NCBI GenBank assembly: GCA_002633005.1
Contig: NMRA01000004.1
Location: 1,774,891-1,838,890, forward strand
Source of the DNA: Phoronis australis
Taxonomy: Eukaryota > Phoronida > Phoronidae
Direction: 5' to 3'
Length of the DNA: 64,000 bases
The position numbers and the translations under genes are program-made. Below, one piece after another: positions 37,601 through 48,725 of the stretch (position 1 is the stretch's first letter; each line of letters starts with the position of its first letter). Under the pieces are notes generated by a model, which saw only the letters and a program-made list of their open reading frames with translations, did no database searches and was not told where the DNA came from.

Positions 37601-39083
37601 TACTCACCCATTTAGAGAGTGGACTCTAAAAGGGCACCTTTTTATGAAGATTCCATGAGACGAGTCTTGTTTCAGAAGCACCACCCTTATGAAGGGAGCT
37701 TCCATTAGACGAGTCTTGTTTCAGAAGCACCACCCTTATGAAGGGAGCTTCCACGAGACGAGTGTTGTTTCAGAAGTACCACCCTTATGAAGGAAGCTTC
37801 CATGAGACGAGTCTTGTTTCAGAAGCACCACTCTTATGAAGGGAGCTTCCATGAGGCGAATCTTGTTTCAAAAGCACCACCCTTAGGAAGGGGTTGATTC
37901 CAAAAACGTATTACCGCGATTCGAAGACACACAAAACGGCGCAAAAAGAGGTGCGAGGATGTCAAAAATTGGTACACATTACACAAGGGGACTTTTAAAA
38001 AGTAGGGCAAGGAGTCAACTTTCCCTTTAATTAATCCGCTATGCCAATTTTCACACTGATGAAGAACAAAATACGTATTAAATGATATAGGAACAGAAAG
38101 CTTCATTGAAGACGAATAATGCAGGAGCAGCCTTATTACAGCTTTCATTTCGCGGAAATTGTTTAAAAGGTTGAAAACAAAGCAAGGTTTGGAGACAAAA
38201 CTGCAGAATGTCAGCATTGTTTACAGAACTTGTGCCCGTTCCAACAAAACTGACTAAGCTAAGACAAATCTTAAATTTAAGCCAATTTTAAGATGGAATT
38301 TCTGAAGTAAGTTCGATCAAAATTGATTTTAAGTTTGAATTAAGCTTGTTACAGTTCCTGAAACAAATTCAAGTGTCGATTACGTCGACGCGACACCATC
38401 TGAGTCTGTTGCATAGATACTCTATAGTGATAGCTGATTTTCTGACGAGCTTTTACGTTGGTTTCGTGGGCGTCACTCTTGAATTACTGCCGCGGTAACT
38501 GAATGTTCGATTGCAAAGCACCGCTGTACTGGTGTACCAGCCTCCAGTTCAGTAACGCTAAGACCTCGCTAAAAAGCGAGACTTCGCGAGATTACGTGAG
38601 ATATTGCCGTGTATTTTTGAATGAGAACACGTGACTTGAACTAGGTTTTAGCTAGGTCCTAGCGTAGGTCCTAGCGTCTACTGAACGCACGCCAGATGTG
38701 GGTAACTCTGTAGAGCAGTGTTGCCCTCTGTCGGTCCATCTCTCAAGATATCACTTAAATCTTTGTACCTCCGTTAGGGAAGGAATATCCATTTTGCGTT
38801 TTCATTCAACGAGGGAGCCGTCGTCGGCGTGTTGCCCGAAAGGCCGACTCACTCAGACCTCATTACAAATGGGATTTCTGTGCTAACTGAGAGTATGTCA
38901 AAGTTTTAACATCTGAATAATATGTCTTGGTAGAAATTACAATAATAGATGTTTTGCAAAAAAGATTAAATAATACGACTTTTCTCCCATGTTTTTTCAT
39001 TTCAGAAAGTTGCTGTGAAGGGTACTGACGGCGCGATACTTGCCTCTGGATCAGCTACTTATCAACTCGTGGAAGATAATTAG
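31657..39083 (+). CDS. Fatty-acid-binding protein (intracellular lipid-binding protein family), copy 1
   Basis: Four exons, 31657-31726, 35077-35255, 37395-37499 and 39006-39083, splice in frame (phases 1, 0, 0) to 143 residues. The exon pattern is that of the vertebrate FABP family. The start MDDIIGTWEFVSAVNEDQVA carries the G-T-W signature of strand A. Exon 2 gives RPSLTYKRQGPDQWSCIT and MITSFQLGLQF; exon 3 DGHWTEEHIQPNGNVVHIV; exon 4 GTDGAILASGSATYQ. The protein should be a ten-strand cytosolic barrel that carries fatty acids or related lipids. The C-terminal R-x-Y ligand motif of most FABPs reads A-T-Y here. The frame is open upstream of the ATG, but the start agrees exactly with copy 2. 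It is tandem with copy 2, 13 kb downstream. Intron 1 holds three or more transposons. Confidence 0.92.
31869..32357. mobile_element. MITE related to 9146-9488, older copy
   Basis: Begins GGTTATGTAAGATCT after TTAA (31865-31868) and ends in a degraded CAGCATAACT before TTAA (32358-32361). It shares the subterminal block GAGATATGATGTTCC with the 9146 copy (GGAACATCGTATCTC in reverse). It lies in intron 1 of FABP copy 1 and has no coding capacity. Confidence 0.65.
32800..33300 (+). promoter_or_regulatory. Heat-shock-element promoter in a probable solo LTR (left part)
   Basis: Two perfect four-pentamer heat shock elements: GAACATTCTAGAAGATTC at 32862-32879 and TTCCGGAAAGTTCTAGAA at 32952-32969. 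A third, shorter one (TTCTAGAACATT) starts near 32991. A TATAAATA box follows at 33012-33019. After the nested THAP element the sequence resumes at 34631 with AATAAA (34633-34638), giving TATA-to-poly(A) spacing of about 290 bp as in an LTR. No long reading frame follows, and I could not find convincing TG/CA ends or a target duplication, so the LTR call is inference. A stray heat-shock gene promoter is the alternative. Confidence 0.6.
33301..34630 (+). mobile_element. THAP-domain transposon with long inverted arms, 1330 bp, TTAA target
   Basis: Flanked by TTAA on both sides (33297-33300 and 34631-34634) and bounded by AGGCGAAGGCAACC and its inverse. The arms extend far inward: about 315 bases at each end are inverted copies, so the start of the THAP frame (33568) is repeated in reverse near 34370. 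The interior codes only for a broken THAP protein. Related copies lie at 17851-18074 and 61897-63272. A TTAA target with a THAP-bearing protein does not fit textbook P elements (8-bp target) or a standard piggyBac protein; ISL2EU-like elements also carry THAP domains. No transposase catalytic domain remains. Confidence 0.85.
33568..34300 (+). pseudogene. THAP zinc-finger protein of the transposon, frameshifted
   Basis: The start MPRCCCVPGCTHYRLSRALG carries the first Cys pair of the C2CH THAP finger, then RRFPKDDTLRRTWLARS. The continuation VCGKHFLPSDY (Cys and His of the finger) and the TIPKL motif are in another frame because of 4 extra bases near 33680 relative to the 62-63 kb copy. A second break near 33930 ends the frame. 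Downstream, LFRRCQVSGEGVTRRD and GAQITVQWECVAGHSGKW form a second Cys-rich module. The catalytic part of a transposase is absent, so this copy is non-autonomous. Confidence 0.85.
34631..34735 (+). promoter_or_regulatory. Probable solo LTR, right part
   Basis: Resumes after the nested THAP element with TTAATAAAGCG (AATAAA at 34633-34638) and runs to about GGGGTAAAACGTAACA, where the LTR-like character ends. Paired with 32800-33300; the outer ends are uncertain. Confidence 0.4.
35874..36900. mobile_element. Fold-back/MITE-like element of about 1.03 kb
   Basis: The left arm (35874-35990) and right arm (36803-36900) are inverted repeats sharing GGCCCAAAG/CTTTGGGTC ends, CATCGCA-GTTTCTTTTT and several GATCTCGAGATCCTGA palindromic sub-units separated by TTAATTA. 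The middle has no coding capacity. It lies in intron 2 of FABP copy 1. The sub-units could form cruciforms. Confidence 0.75.
37647..37890 (+). repeat. Minisatellite, 49-bp unit, five copies
   Basis: Units containing CGAGTCTTGTTTCAGAAGCA and CCACCCTTATGAAGGGAGCT repeat at exact 49-base spacing (from 37661, 37710, 37759, 37808 and 37857) in intron 3 of FABP copy 1. Confidence 0.95.
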
Positions 39084-39267
39084 GCAAATCCCTATTTGAG
39101 GTGAAAGAAATGTGGAGAAAGTGAATTTCTCTGAAAACCTTTGCAGGACCAAAATTTATGTCAAGGAGTTTTCTAAAATTCTGAGGTCAAGGGTATCCAG
39201 TGGGACCAAAATATAGCATTTTTGAGGTGTTGGAAATGTTTGACCTACTGTTGTGAGTTCATATTAC

Positions 39268-39273
39268 AATAAA
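39268..39273 (+). terminator. Polyadenylation signal of FABP copy 1
   Basis: AATAAA 185 bases after the stop codon, the first such hexamer downstream. Confidence 0.6.
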
Positions 39274-40110
39274 TCTCTTTCACGAAAATCACAATTTTAT
39301 TTATGATAATTCCAACAAATTTCATGGTGTTACCTCGAGTTCTTTGTTTGTAACAAAACTTAAAAATGGGACCAGTATACCGATATTTTTTGAATTCTAA
39401 GCAAAGGTTATCACTAATATCTCAAAAACTGTTTATTCCAGTCATCTGCTATTTTAATACATGGAAAAGTTTTCGGTAAATGTGAAGTCAAAGACATATT
39501 TGTTTCATCCATTGGTGGTAAATACATAACTAACCTAATTGCTCATGTAGACATAGTTTACAATACAAGTCATCATGAACATTCAGCCCCAACCGTTACA
39601 ACAGAGAAAACGTGCACAATGATTTTATGATGAATAAAAACATGTTGTTTCTAAACTAAACTTCTTATTGTTAAATGTCAGGTATAAAATGATAAAAGTG
39701 TCTATAATTTATTAATTGCTAGTTAAACTGTTGATTAAATCTCAATAACTCTTGAGTGTGCAACGGTTTGTTTAAAGGGATTACAACAGAACTTGTGTTT
39801 TACTAGTGCAATAGGAATATATCGCTCGTATCCTGAATATTATTTAGAGTTACTGGACATGTGAGTGAGTTTTCACATATCTACACAGCGAAGTCCAAAC
39901 TTCGTGGACTGGGCTCTGCTTACTAGTACGTAAGAGTGGGGCCCTGAGGCCAAGAACGACTCGGAGGCGAGTTTTGTTTTGAGTTACTTGCGATCTCTTT
40001 TTGGGTGCCTTACTGGTGCCTGAATACCAAGCTGCTGCTGAATAATCAAATTGGCATTAAAACAAAAATACAACGGGTTTTGTTGCTTTGTAGCTGTGCT
40101 CAAAGCTTAT

Positions 40111-40533
40111 AACTTCAAGAAGTCTATTCCATCCATCAATAATAATAACTTCAAGAAGTCTATTCCATCCATCAATAATAATAAAGCTTCAAGAAGTCTA
40201 TCCCACCCATCAATACTAATAATTTCAACAAGTCTATCCCGCCCAACAATAATAGTAACTTCAAGGCGTCTATTCCATCCATCAATAATAATAACTTCAA
40301 GAAGTCTATCCCATCCAACAATGATAATTTCAAGAAGTCTGTTCCATCCACCAATAATAATAATTTCAAGAAGGCTATCCCACCCATGAACAATAATAAT
40401 TTCAACAAGGTTTTCCCACCCAACAATAATAATAAGTTCAAGAAGTATATCCCATCCAACAACAATAATAACTTCAAGAGGTCTATTCCATCCAACAATA
40501 ATAATAACTTCAAGAAGTCTATTCCATCCAACA
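40111..40533 (+). repeat. Minisatellite, 33-36-bp unit, about 12 copies
   Basis: Tandem units of ACTTCAAGAAGTCTATTCC, then ATCCATCAATAATAAT, with unit lengths of 33-36 bases and scattered substitutions. The multiple-of-three length keeps frames open on both strands, giving spurious repetitive ORFs such as KKSIPSINNNN. Confidence 0.95.
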
Positions 40534-41582
40534 GTAACCCCTAAAATTCCTGTTTCGTCCGTAAAAATGATAATATCACTTTAATTCGTCTCAATGTATA
40601 CAAATTGTTGAAAATATGGACATGCGGTCCGAAAGCTTTCTGGAAGCCGAAAAAAGTCAGGTTTGAACAATGTTTTGCTCTTAGAGAATTAGTTTGATTA
40701 AACCATTGCATGAGCACGAATTCAGTGAAATACAGAATGGACCCTCGCCCTCATAACACGATTACTATTGGAACGCAAATCAAAGCACTGACATTTTTAT
40801 AACGTCTCATTTTTACGATTTAATGACTTTCTTTTATCACCTTCCATCTCTCCATTATTCATGAGTGACATTTCCATGCTATCTCTTTATTTCTTTAACC
40901 TAACGTTTGGAAATTAGGCATTTATCTATAGTGTTCTTTAGCTAGACGAGAAATGCTTACACCTTGATGTATTATTTTTACGGTTGTACCTGATAATAGC
41001 GCGCCATATTCGGCCACTGAATGATACGTAAATGTATAAGGGCCAGTGGCTTTAATACTGCCAATAACGTGTAGTATATTTATCTAAATATCTTTATCGG
41101 AATCTATTTTACCTAGTTTGACTTATGCTGCGAGCTACATTGCAGTGTAAAAGAAGAGGCGGGTTGTCGAAAAATTCATTTATTAAGACGTATTCCCAAA
41201 AACAAACATAAAAGACCATGCAAGATGGGCGTTAGAACAAACGCCATTTTGACAATGGGGGAATGCTGTTATCGGTCATCCGAGGTAGCAAACCCCAGAA
41301 AGGGTATGTGCAATGAAAAGTAAATAGCAACAAGATGGCTTATACCAGACAACTGGGAGTACAATATGAATAAAAGTAACAGAATAGGCGAGAAAAGTGA
41401 TTCTTAAATCAGCCAAACTTGTAATCGAACCAGAAATCCCGGCGGTCGCAGCCTAACGGAGTTAAATCCCACTTGTTAAAAAGCAACGTATCTAAGCGTT
41501 GTTAAGTTGTAAAATTACCGGCCTTGAATTCAGCGAATGTGTGGCAGCCAACGACAAGAGTTGGTGATTTGTAATAAAATCA

Positions 41583-41700
41583 CGAAAACAACGGATTGTG
41601 TTGTTTCATAGTTATGGTCAATACTAAAAACTTCGAGAAGATTATCCCAACCAACAATATCCCCAAAACTAATTTAGGCCGTAAAATCGATAATGTTCCT
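41583..41700 (+). repeat. Single-unit relative of the 40-kb minisatellite locus
   Basis: ACAACGGATTGTGTTGTTTC, then AAACTTCGAGAAGATTATCC, then CCGTAAAATCGATAATGTTC parallel the left flank, one unit and the right flank of the array at 40064-40575. The array has a dozen units here replaced by one. Confidence 0.65.
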
Positions 41701-44159
41701 TTCATGGATATGTCACGAGGAAAACGAACAAGCAAGCACTAGATCCTGTTTTGGTGATTCAGCCTGAAAGCTGTTCTGCCATCTGCTACTTCTCTTTCCA
41801 AAATATTTAGAGTTGACGAGGGTTAGAATTTGTTTCAAAAGTTTAAGTAATTCAGTCCTAATGAATATCTGTTCATGCGCGCACCCAAGGGGGGCTCGAA
41901 GTGGGCAAAAAGGTCCGTATCAGACAAACAAAAAGGCGCGAATGCACAGTTCGTATCTCTGAGCCTGGTGCTCCGTTTTTCTAGTCCTCCGATTTTTGTT
42001 AGTAAAAGGTTCACATGGTCAAAAATTCGAGCCTCCCTGAACTTTAGGCTGGGTACACGCATGCTGTTTATAGGCAAAAAAGGTTTATTTCGTGACTTTT
42101 GAGCTGATCGTCGACAGTGGGACTAAAGTACACACCCTTGTACACTTGAACTGGAATATGAGGTCTTACGTCTTTTCAGTTCAGCTAGCGTCTCTTCTTC
42201 ATTTTTATTATTTCAAAACCCCCATTACTAATACAAAATAGACAGATACAACTACAAGTAACAAATATAAACTGCAGCTCTGTGGTAACGTGAGTCATTA
42301 TTTGTAGAAATTTGTAAACCAAGAAAGAGGATTTTCTTGTAACATTCGACAGTTTCTGATTGAGTTACGCCCAATACACATTTTCAACCAATGTACATCC
42401 ATCCATAGAGTTTTAAGAGTCACTGCATGAGAAAGTCAGGCAGATGCGAGAACATGACATGTCACGGATTTTTTTTTGAAATATAGCTTATTTTTACTCT
42501 TAGGTGGAATGGTCAACACTTTATTTAAAATAGCTAATTTCTTCACGGAAAACTTGCCCCCTCGAAATTTTTGGCTAGTTTATGGCTTCGGAAACCATCA
42601 AATTTTAGCATTTTTTGTTGCATCACTGTGCAACAACGACAAATTAACAGAAACTAAGAATGACATACTGAATAAACACAACTTCTGTCTACATGAAAAT
42701 GTAAAACTCATAGTTGAAACGTATTTGAAAATTTAGCTATTTTTGTTACTTATTCAACCCACCTGAGTCAAAATGTGTAACTGGTGGAAATGCCCTTTAT
42801 TCGATCGTTATTTCTTTTACCGCGCAAAACACTCAGAAATGTAACATAGTACATGTGAAAGCTGAGCCTTTGTAGAGTACATATCTATTAAAACATTCGT
42901 GGACAGCGACCTGTGTGTCCTGCATGCTTTGATTGAAACCAACCACTTCGCTGATATCGGTCGTCCTGTTCGCCATTACTGTCACACTTCCATTAACAAA
43001 CCAACAAAGTTCTAAACATTTATGAGTAACAAAAAACGATGTCAACAAGATCGTTAAGATTTTTCAAAGCTCGAAATCGGAATTACATTAAAATTCTTGA
43101 GGCTAATGCTCAGAACTTTACAATTAAAGATGAAATTATGACCTCAAAACGGTCGGTCCTGTAATGTGTACTTGACGTCTAGTAACGTTAAGTGCTTCCG
43201 AAAAAATAGGAACGTATATTAGCACGAGACAAGCCAAAAATCATACTTGATTGAATGGTTATTGCTAACCATACCTTTTAAGTACCGAAGACCCACGGGG
43301 AGCACTGATCCTCTAAAGGTGAGAATCTTCCGGGTAGTAATTTTTCTGCTGCTCATCAGATGGCGCACCCGGTTTACCTTCTGTTGAGCAAGTTGCACTC
43401 ATTACGCATTGCAAAGTCAATATTTTTGGGCGCGCCCAAGCGTGTAACTTTGAGAAATCCTACATTTTGCTAACTATTCAATGCACGGAAAACGTATATT
43501 GGCTATTGCTATTTCTATAGGAGTGTTTTCGCCAACCTCCACTCAACAGTTCTTGAAGCAACGTTTCAGCCAGTTGTATTTACAATTATCACCGGGACTT
43601 CCATTTTAGTGATGACGATTGCAACGTAGATTCGACGAAGCATTGCAGGTTCAGATGAGAATGGACCAGAAGATTCCAACCGTGATTATAGAACATCCCT
43701 AACAATATGAATTCGAGATGTACATAAAAATACTACATAGGGCTAGCAATGTCATTGATTAATCTGGGCATCAGATGTAAACCTCTACCAGATACAGAAT
43801 TTCAAAAGGGGCAATTGTAGTGGTGTTATGAATTTGAAATACAGACAGACTACGAAAATGTCAAATTATTTTACTGAAGGTATCGGGGAACTTAAGTGTT
43901 TTATTATCTAATACTCATGGAAACTCTGACTTGCAACACATAGAAAAACACATCAGTGCAGTATTTATTACACAGGAAATTTATACAACGCAGCCTTTGG
44001 TCATGGTTGACATCGAGCTACGGATAGGACACTTTAGTTTCCCACCTGTAAATTGATTATAGTGCATACGTGTATTATACCAGTGTGGGTGTTAAAGCTG
44101 GTTGTGAACGTTTAGCTTTGGGTATCGAGATCTTTGATCAAAAAAAGTAAAAATGAAAC

Positions 44160-45330
44160 CATATTCTACATCACACTGCAATTTTTGTCAGCATCATACA
44201 AAAACAGGAAAAACGGGAAAGTGCCGAAGATTGCATCTCTGGCAGTATGCTTCCAGGGATGTTCATAATATGTAATATACAAAATACAAAACCTCTAGGT
44301 GGTGCAGCATACATTATATTCATCTGAAACAAGACAATCGCTGTCACATTCTTGCCAAATTCCATACATCAAAATACTTGGTTGATACAGAACCGCTAGA
44401 GGACACCACAGCACTGAGAAGTCCTAAAATTTATGCCGGGCATACTCTCCTCATTAATGTAACACATACATAATATTGCACCCAGATTCATCAACACAAC
44501 TTTGTAAATATTGCAGAGCAGAAAAACAAATGAATTGCCACTCCGGTCGCCTCAGTGATTGCACCCTTCAGAAAACCTGTCAGTCGTGATCATCTAAATA
44601 GGAACACATGAGCAAAATTTCAGAACTATCCTCCAAGCAATTTCAAGAACAGAGAGGCTGTTGCCAGAAATAATATTCTTTAGTGGCACAGAATATTTTA
44701 AATCTAGCCGAAAATAGCAGTTTGTTCTCGTTTCCTCAACCAAAACAAATATACCATATTGCACGAAAATACATCAAGAAACTTGGTAGATATAGAGGCA
44801 TACATAAAGAAAACCTAAATTGCCATTAACCAGTGCTGTAGTGGCGCGTAGGCACAGGTAGGCGCAACCAACCACCTTTTGGCATTTGAACGTAGTGCCT
44901 ACGCACCATAAGTTATGTTCAGTGCTCAAGGTGATACGGTGGGCTTTGGACGCCTACTTACCTTTAATTTTACCCCTACAGCACTGCCATTAAAGGGCAC
45001 CATAGGAGATCGTCCAATCAACAATCAGTGTCAGTCGTGCTCATCTCAATGGCAACATTTCTGTACAGATTACATAGGTACGCCAGGAAGTAGGAAAATG
45101 TGGCTGTTTCCATAACTGAAACTTATTAGCGAAATTTGATGAAAATCAGTCAAGGAAATTGCTAGATGAAGAGACTAACATGAAGAAGTAAAGTTGCCAC
45201 TAGGGGCCCAGTGGTAGTAAAATACACCCCAGAACTTTCTTGGGTCATCTCATTTGTAAAATTTCACATTCACTAAGCATTTGGAGATGAAGCAGCAGAT
45301 GCCAGACAAAAAGACCGGGATGACAGCATA
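44160..45330 (-). repeat. Modular repeat family, reverse orientation
   Basis: Repeats phrases of the 25260-28060 array on the other strand: TCTAGGTGGTGCAG (44296), CGCTAGAGGACACC (44394), ATTGCCACTCCGG (44534), TTTAGTGGCACAG (44680) and TTGCCACTAGGGGCCC (45193), each with associated AT-rich text. No coding capacity. Confidence 0.6.
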
Positions 45331-48300
45331 AAGGGTTTACACACGCATGCTTGCGAACAGTCATACAGAACAAGGCAAAAGTAATCAGACAATATAAATC
45401 TTTGCCCCACTTGATGGGTAGTCCTGTTAGTGCAAAAATGACTGGTAATAACTATTACTACAGCTAATTACAGAATGTCTTAGCCACCATACTAACTTTC
45501 CTGTTTCCCTTCATTTTCAGTCACAAAGGAAGACTACTTTGACCACGAATTCTACTTTTGCCCCAGCTGTCATGGCAAGGAATTCCGGGTCATTTTGTCA
45601 GGATACGTTTTTCTTGTACTGTATATTAATGTATACAAATAACCCGGAAATGACAGTTAAAGGAACACTCTTGGCGTGAGAAAAAAATTCACAGAAAATA
45701 TGGAATCAAACTAACTAGTAACATTACTTAGCAATAGACACACCGTAAGTTGCACAACAGGAATACAGTAACACTGATGATTACGATCTACATGGACACT
45801 GCTCAAGATATTCAAACAGCTGTTCTATGATTGTGTCCTGTAGTTCTTGTTTGTTGAGAACACCTCACTGGATCGCTTTTTTGACCAGTTTAACGCATCA
45901 GCCAGAAACATCTTTACGCTTTCAGTCATTATTTCAGACCTTTATGCTGACTTCAGACCCCACCCCATTGTGCTGTATGACTCTCCTGCAGTTTGGGTAC
46001 TAGCTTCCTGCATTTTTACACCTGCAAATGTAAAACTCAATAAGATAGTATATGCTATCTAGTCCATTGGCACACTACCAGAACAACAATTGTCAAACAT
46101 TCGTAAACACCACTCACACACCTAATTGTAAGCTGATCCCTGTTCACACAAATCAAACATAGCTTTTGCAACAAACAATCAGTTCAAAATCTCACGTGAC
46201 TAAGAATCATGTGCATGACTCAGGGAAGAATGTGTGAGGACTGTTTAAAGTCCTTCTTGCAAACTGCCCATGTGGTTCCAGTATCCGAAAATACTTACTA
46301 CATAAATTCTTACTTTCGACACCCTTTCTTTATATTCTTTTCGCCTTTCTTGCCAAAAGCGATTTTTTAACAGTATTTGACCCTTCTCTCTGAGCGTATG
46401 ATTACCCGTTGTCATCGGTTATTTCCGTACCCACATTTCCGGCTCAATAGTTCAGGAACTTGTCCTGAATGCCGCCATTTTTTCCTTGTAACTGAATGTG
46501 CTATGGCTTGCTCGAAAAGTCTTCAGTATTTTGTTTTATTAGTAATATATCGTGATTCGTTTGCATATGTAGTGTATTTATAGTTTGTAGTTAGTGGTCG
46601 TTGATTTTTTATGGAATGTTACGCGTACTTAGTATGTTAAAATAGCATTCAGTTGGTGTTTAGTTCCTTACGTAGGCGGGTCGAACCTAGGAACCAATAT
46701 GGGTCGAACCAATTTTTTCCGGTTTTATTTTTTTCCTCGTTTTGAAAAAGTACTTTGCTATCATCGGAAAGGTAGTACTTTCTACTCAGTATCAAAATCG
46801 GGGCAAGCACTGTAACGTTATTGCAAGTTTTGTGGCGAAATTTGGGTCACTTTGTTTGGATCGCGTCGGCCATATTGGAGGACAGCGGGATGAGTTACGA
46901 GTTTAAAACTTTGTGTAAATTGTTTTCGCCAACAAATTGCGGTGAAATTTAGTTAGACATATCTTTACTTACTATTCTGCACGATTTAGCAGTGTTCACC
47001 AAATTTCAGCCTCGCAGTTGTTACTCATTAAGTGATAAATGTGCTCACAATTCCCGTTGGACTTCGTCTCATTTCTGGCGGCACCTACAATGTCGACTTT
47101 TGCTGAACTGAAAGGCATGTTCAATCGGCTACTTTGTAATTTGTGAAGATTTAACGTTGATACATTTTGACAAACGTTGCTACAAAAAAGAAACTTTGTT
47201 CAATTTTCGTGTTTTTTGTGTTTGTGGCCAGCGACCAGTTAGGCCTAAGGGTAGTCTTGGCGCAAAGCTGTATAGGCCTACTAACAAGCTGTATTTTGAC
47301 TATAGTCTTCACTGGTAGCTGGTGACTGAGGCTAACTAAGGTCTGCCGCGGCAGTGTGACACAGGACTAACCAGCCCGTAATTTCATGCAAGTGTCTGAA
47401 ACTACCCTTGAATATATGCAGCATTTATCATTTGACCATTTTACTTCGACAAAACAGCTTGCAACCGCATGCATTTACCGTTCGCCAGTGTCTGGTCTCG
47501 ATCCGCACCGGGTCCGATAGGCTGCGGTCCCGAGTCTGGCAAAATAATTTCTGTCAAAATTTATTCGCCACATTTCTTCAGCAAATTCCATAAAATTGTC
47601 CGTAGTTTGATTTTATCAAAATTAAGGCGCGCTGTCGATTTTTTTATCCCTGTTTGCTGGCTGGTAACAGTACAGGCACTGCTCCAGTCGCACTGACGGC
47701 GTTTTCTTAGCCTGGGTTCCTGAATGAATTGTACTTCCGGGTTCGCGGCAAGTTCAAAATCCGTGTTTCTTCGGGTGCGAATCGTGAGTGGCGCGTTCAT
47801 TTAAACTGTTTTCGAGTACGGATCGTGTATTAGTTATGGACTAGGTACTTCTTGGATCCTTATAACATCTTCTAACCATGTAATAAGGGTTAACAACGCG
47901 GGAGAGAAGGACTTTAAAGGTAACAAAGCTGGATGCAACACCAGGAGCCATGCTTTTTGGATGAGTAGCCATGTTTTGTGAATGCACAAAATGTGCTTAC
48001 AAAATCCAAATGTTGTGGTCATAAGTGAGAGAATTGTGCTGTTTGAGTGGTGTGATTGATACAATAATCCACGTCAAAATAATCTAACCTAAATTTGTGG
48101 GAACGTCCAAGCCATGGCTGCATAAGCTGTTGAGTAGCATGCTTCACAACAGCTTCACTTTTTGTTGGGTTGTAATTTAGAACATCACACAGCGTATTTC
48201 CATGTTGACTATTAAGTCAACTAGGAACAGTCAGTGACTAAAATGCACAGGAAAGGTTATACGTCAAACTTATAGATTTGTGATGCCAAATTGAGTTCAA

Positions 48301-48680
48301 CGAGCATGCTGTTAGATCATGAACTTCACCTTCTATACCAGTGACTTTGGCAGCCCACTTTCTCCCCACATCAGCGATGATCTTCAAGTGCTGTTGGCTG
48401 TTTATCATGCCAGCCCATGCTAACCTGCTGTTTAAGTTCGTTTCGAGAGGCAAAAGTGTTGTTACAGCCATCTTTATGCATTCTCAATTACAAAATGGAT
48501 AGTTTTTACTTTTTAAACGCCCGCAAAGTGGTTTAATTCCCATGGAAACATAGCGCATTTTCAACAGTCGCGCAAAAGGGGTTAGGCCATTTTTTCATCG
48601 GATTTAGTTATTCGTTATATATTTACAAAGTGACGAAAGACAAAACTGATTTTTATATTTTTGTAACTAATTCACCCCAA

Positions 48681-48682
<2 letters not shown>

Positions 48683-48723
<41 letters not shown>
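48683..48723. repeat. (AT)n microsatellite
   Basis: Uninterrupted AT dinucleotides over about 40 bases. Confidence 0.98.

Positions 48724-48725
<2 letters not shown>

Noticed and set aside
40051-40531. Repetitive ORFs (KKSIPSINNNN / LLLLLDGIDFLK) at the minisatellite
   Set aside because: Frames stay open only because the unit length is mostly a multiple of three.
48238-48471. Minus-strand ORF (MAVTTLLPLETNLNSRL...)
   Set aside because: Looks protein-like, but has no recognisable family, no partner exons and is only 77 codons.
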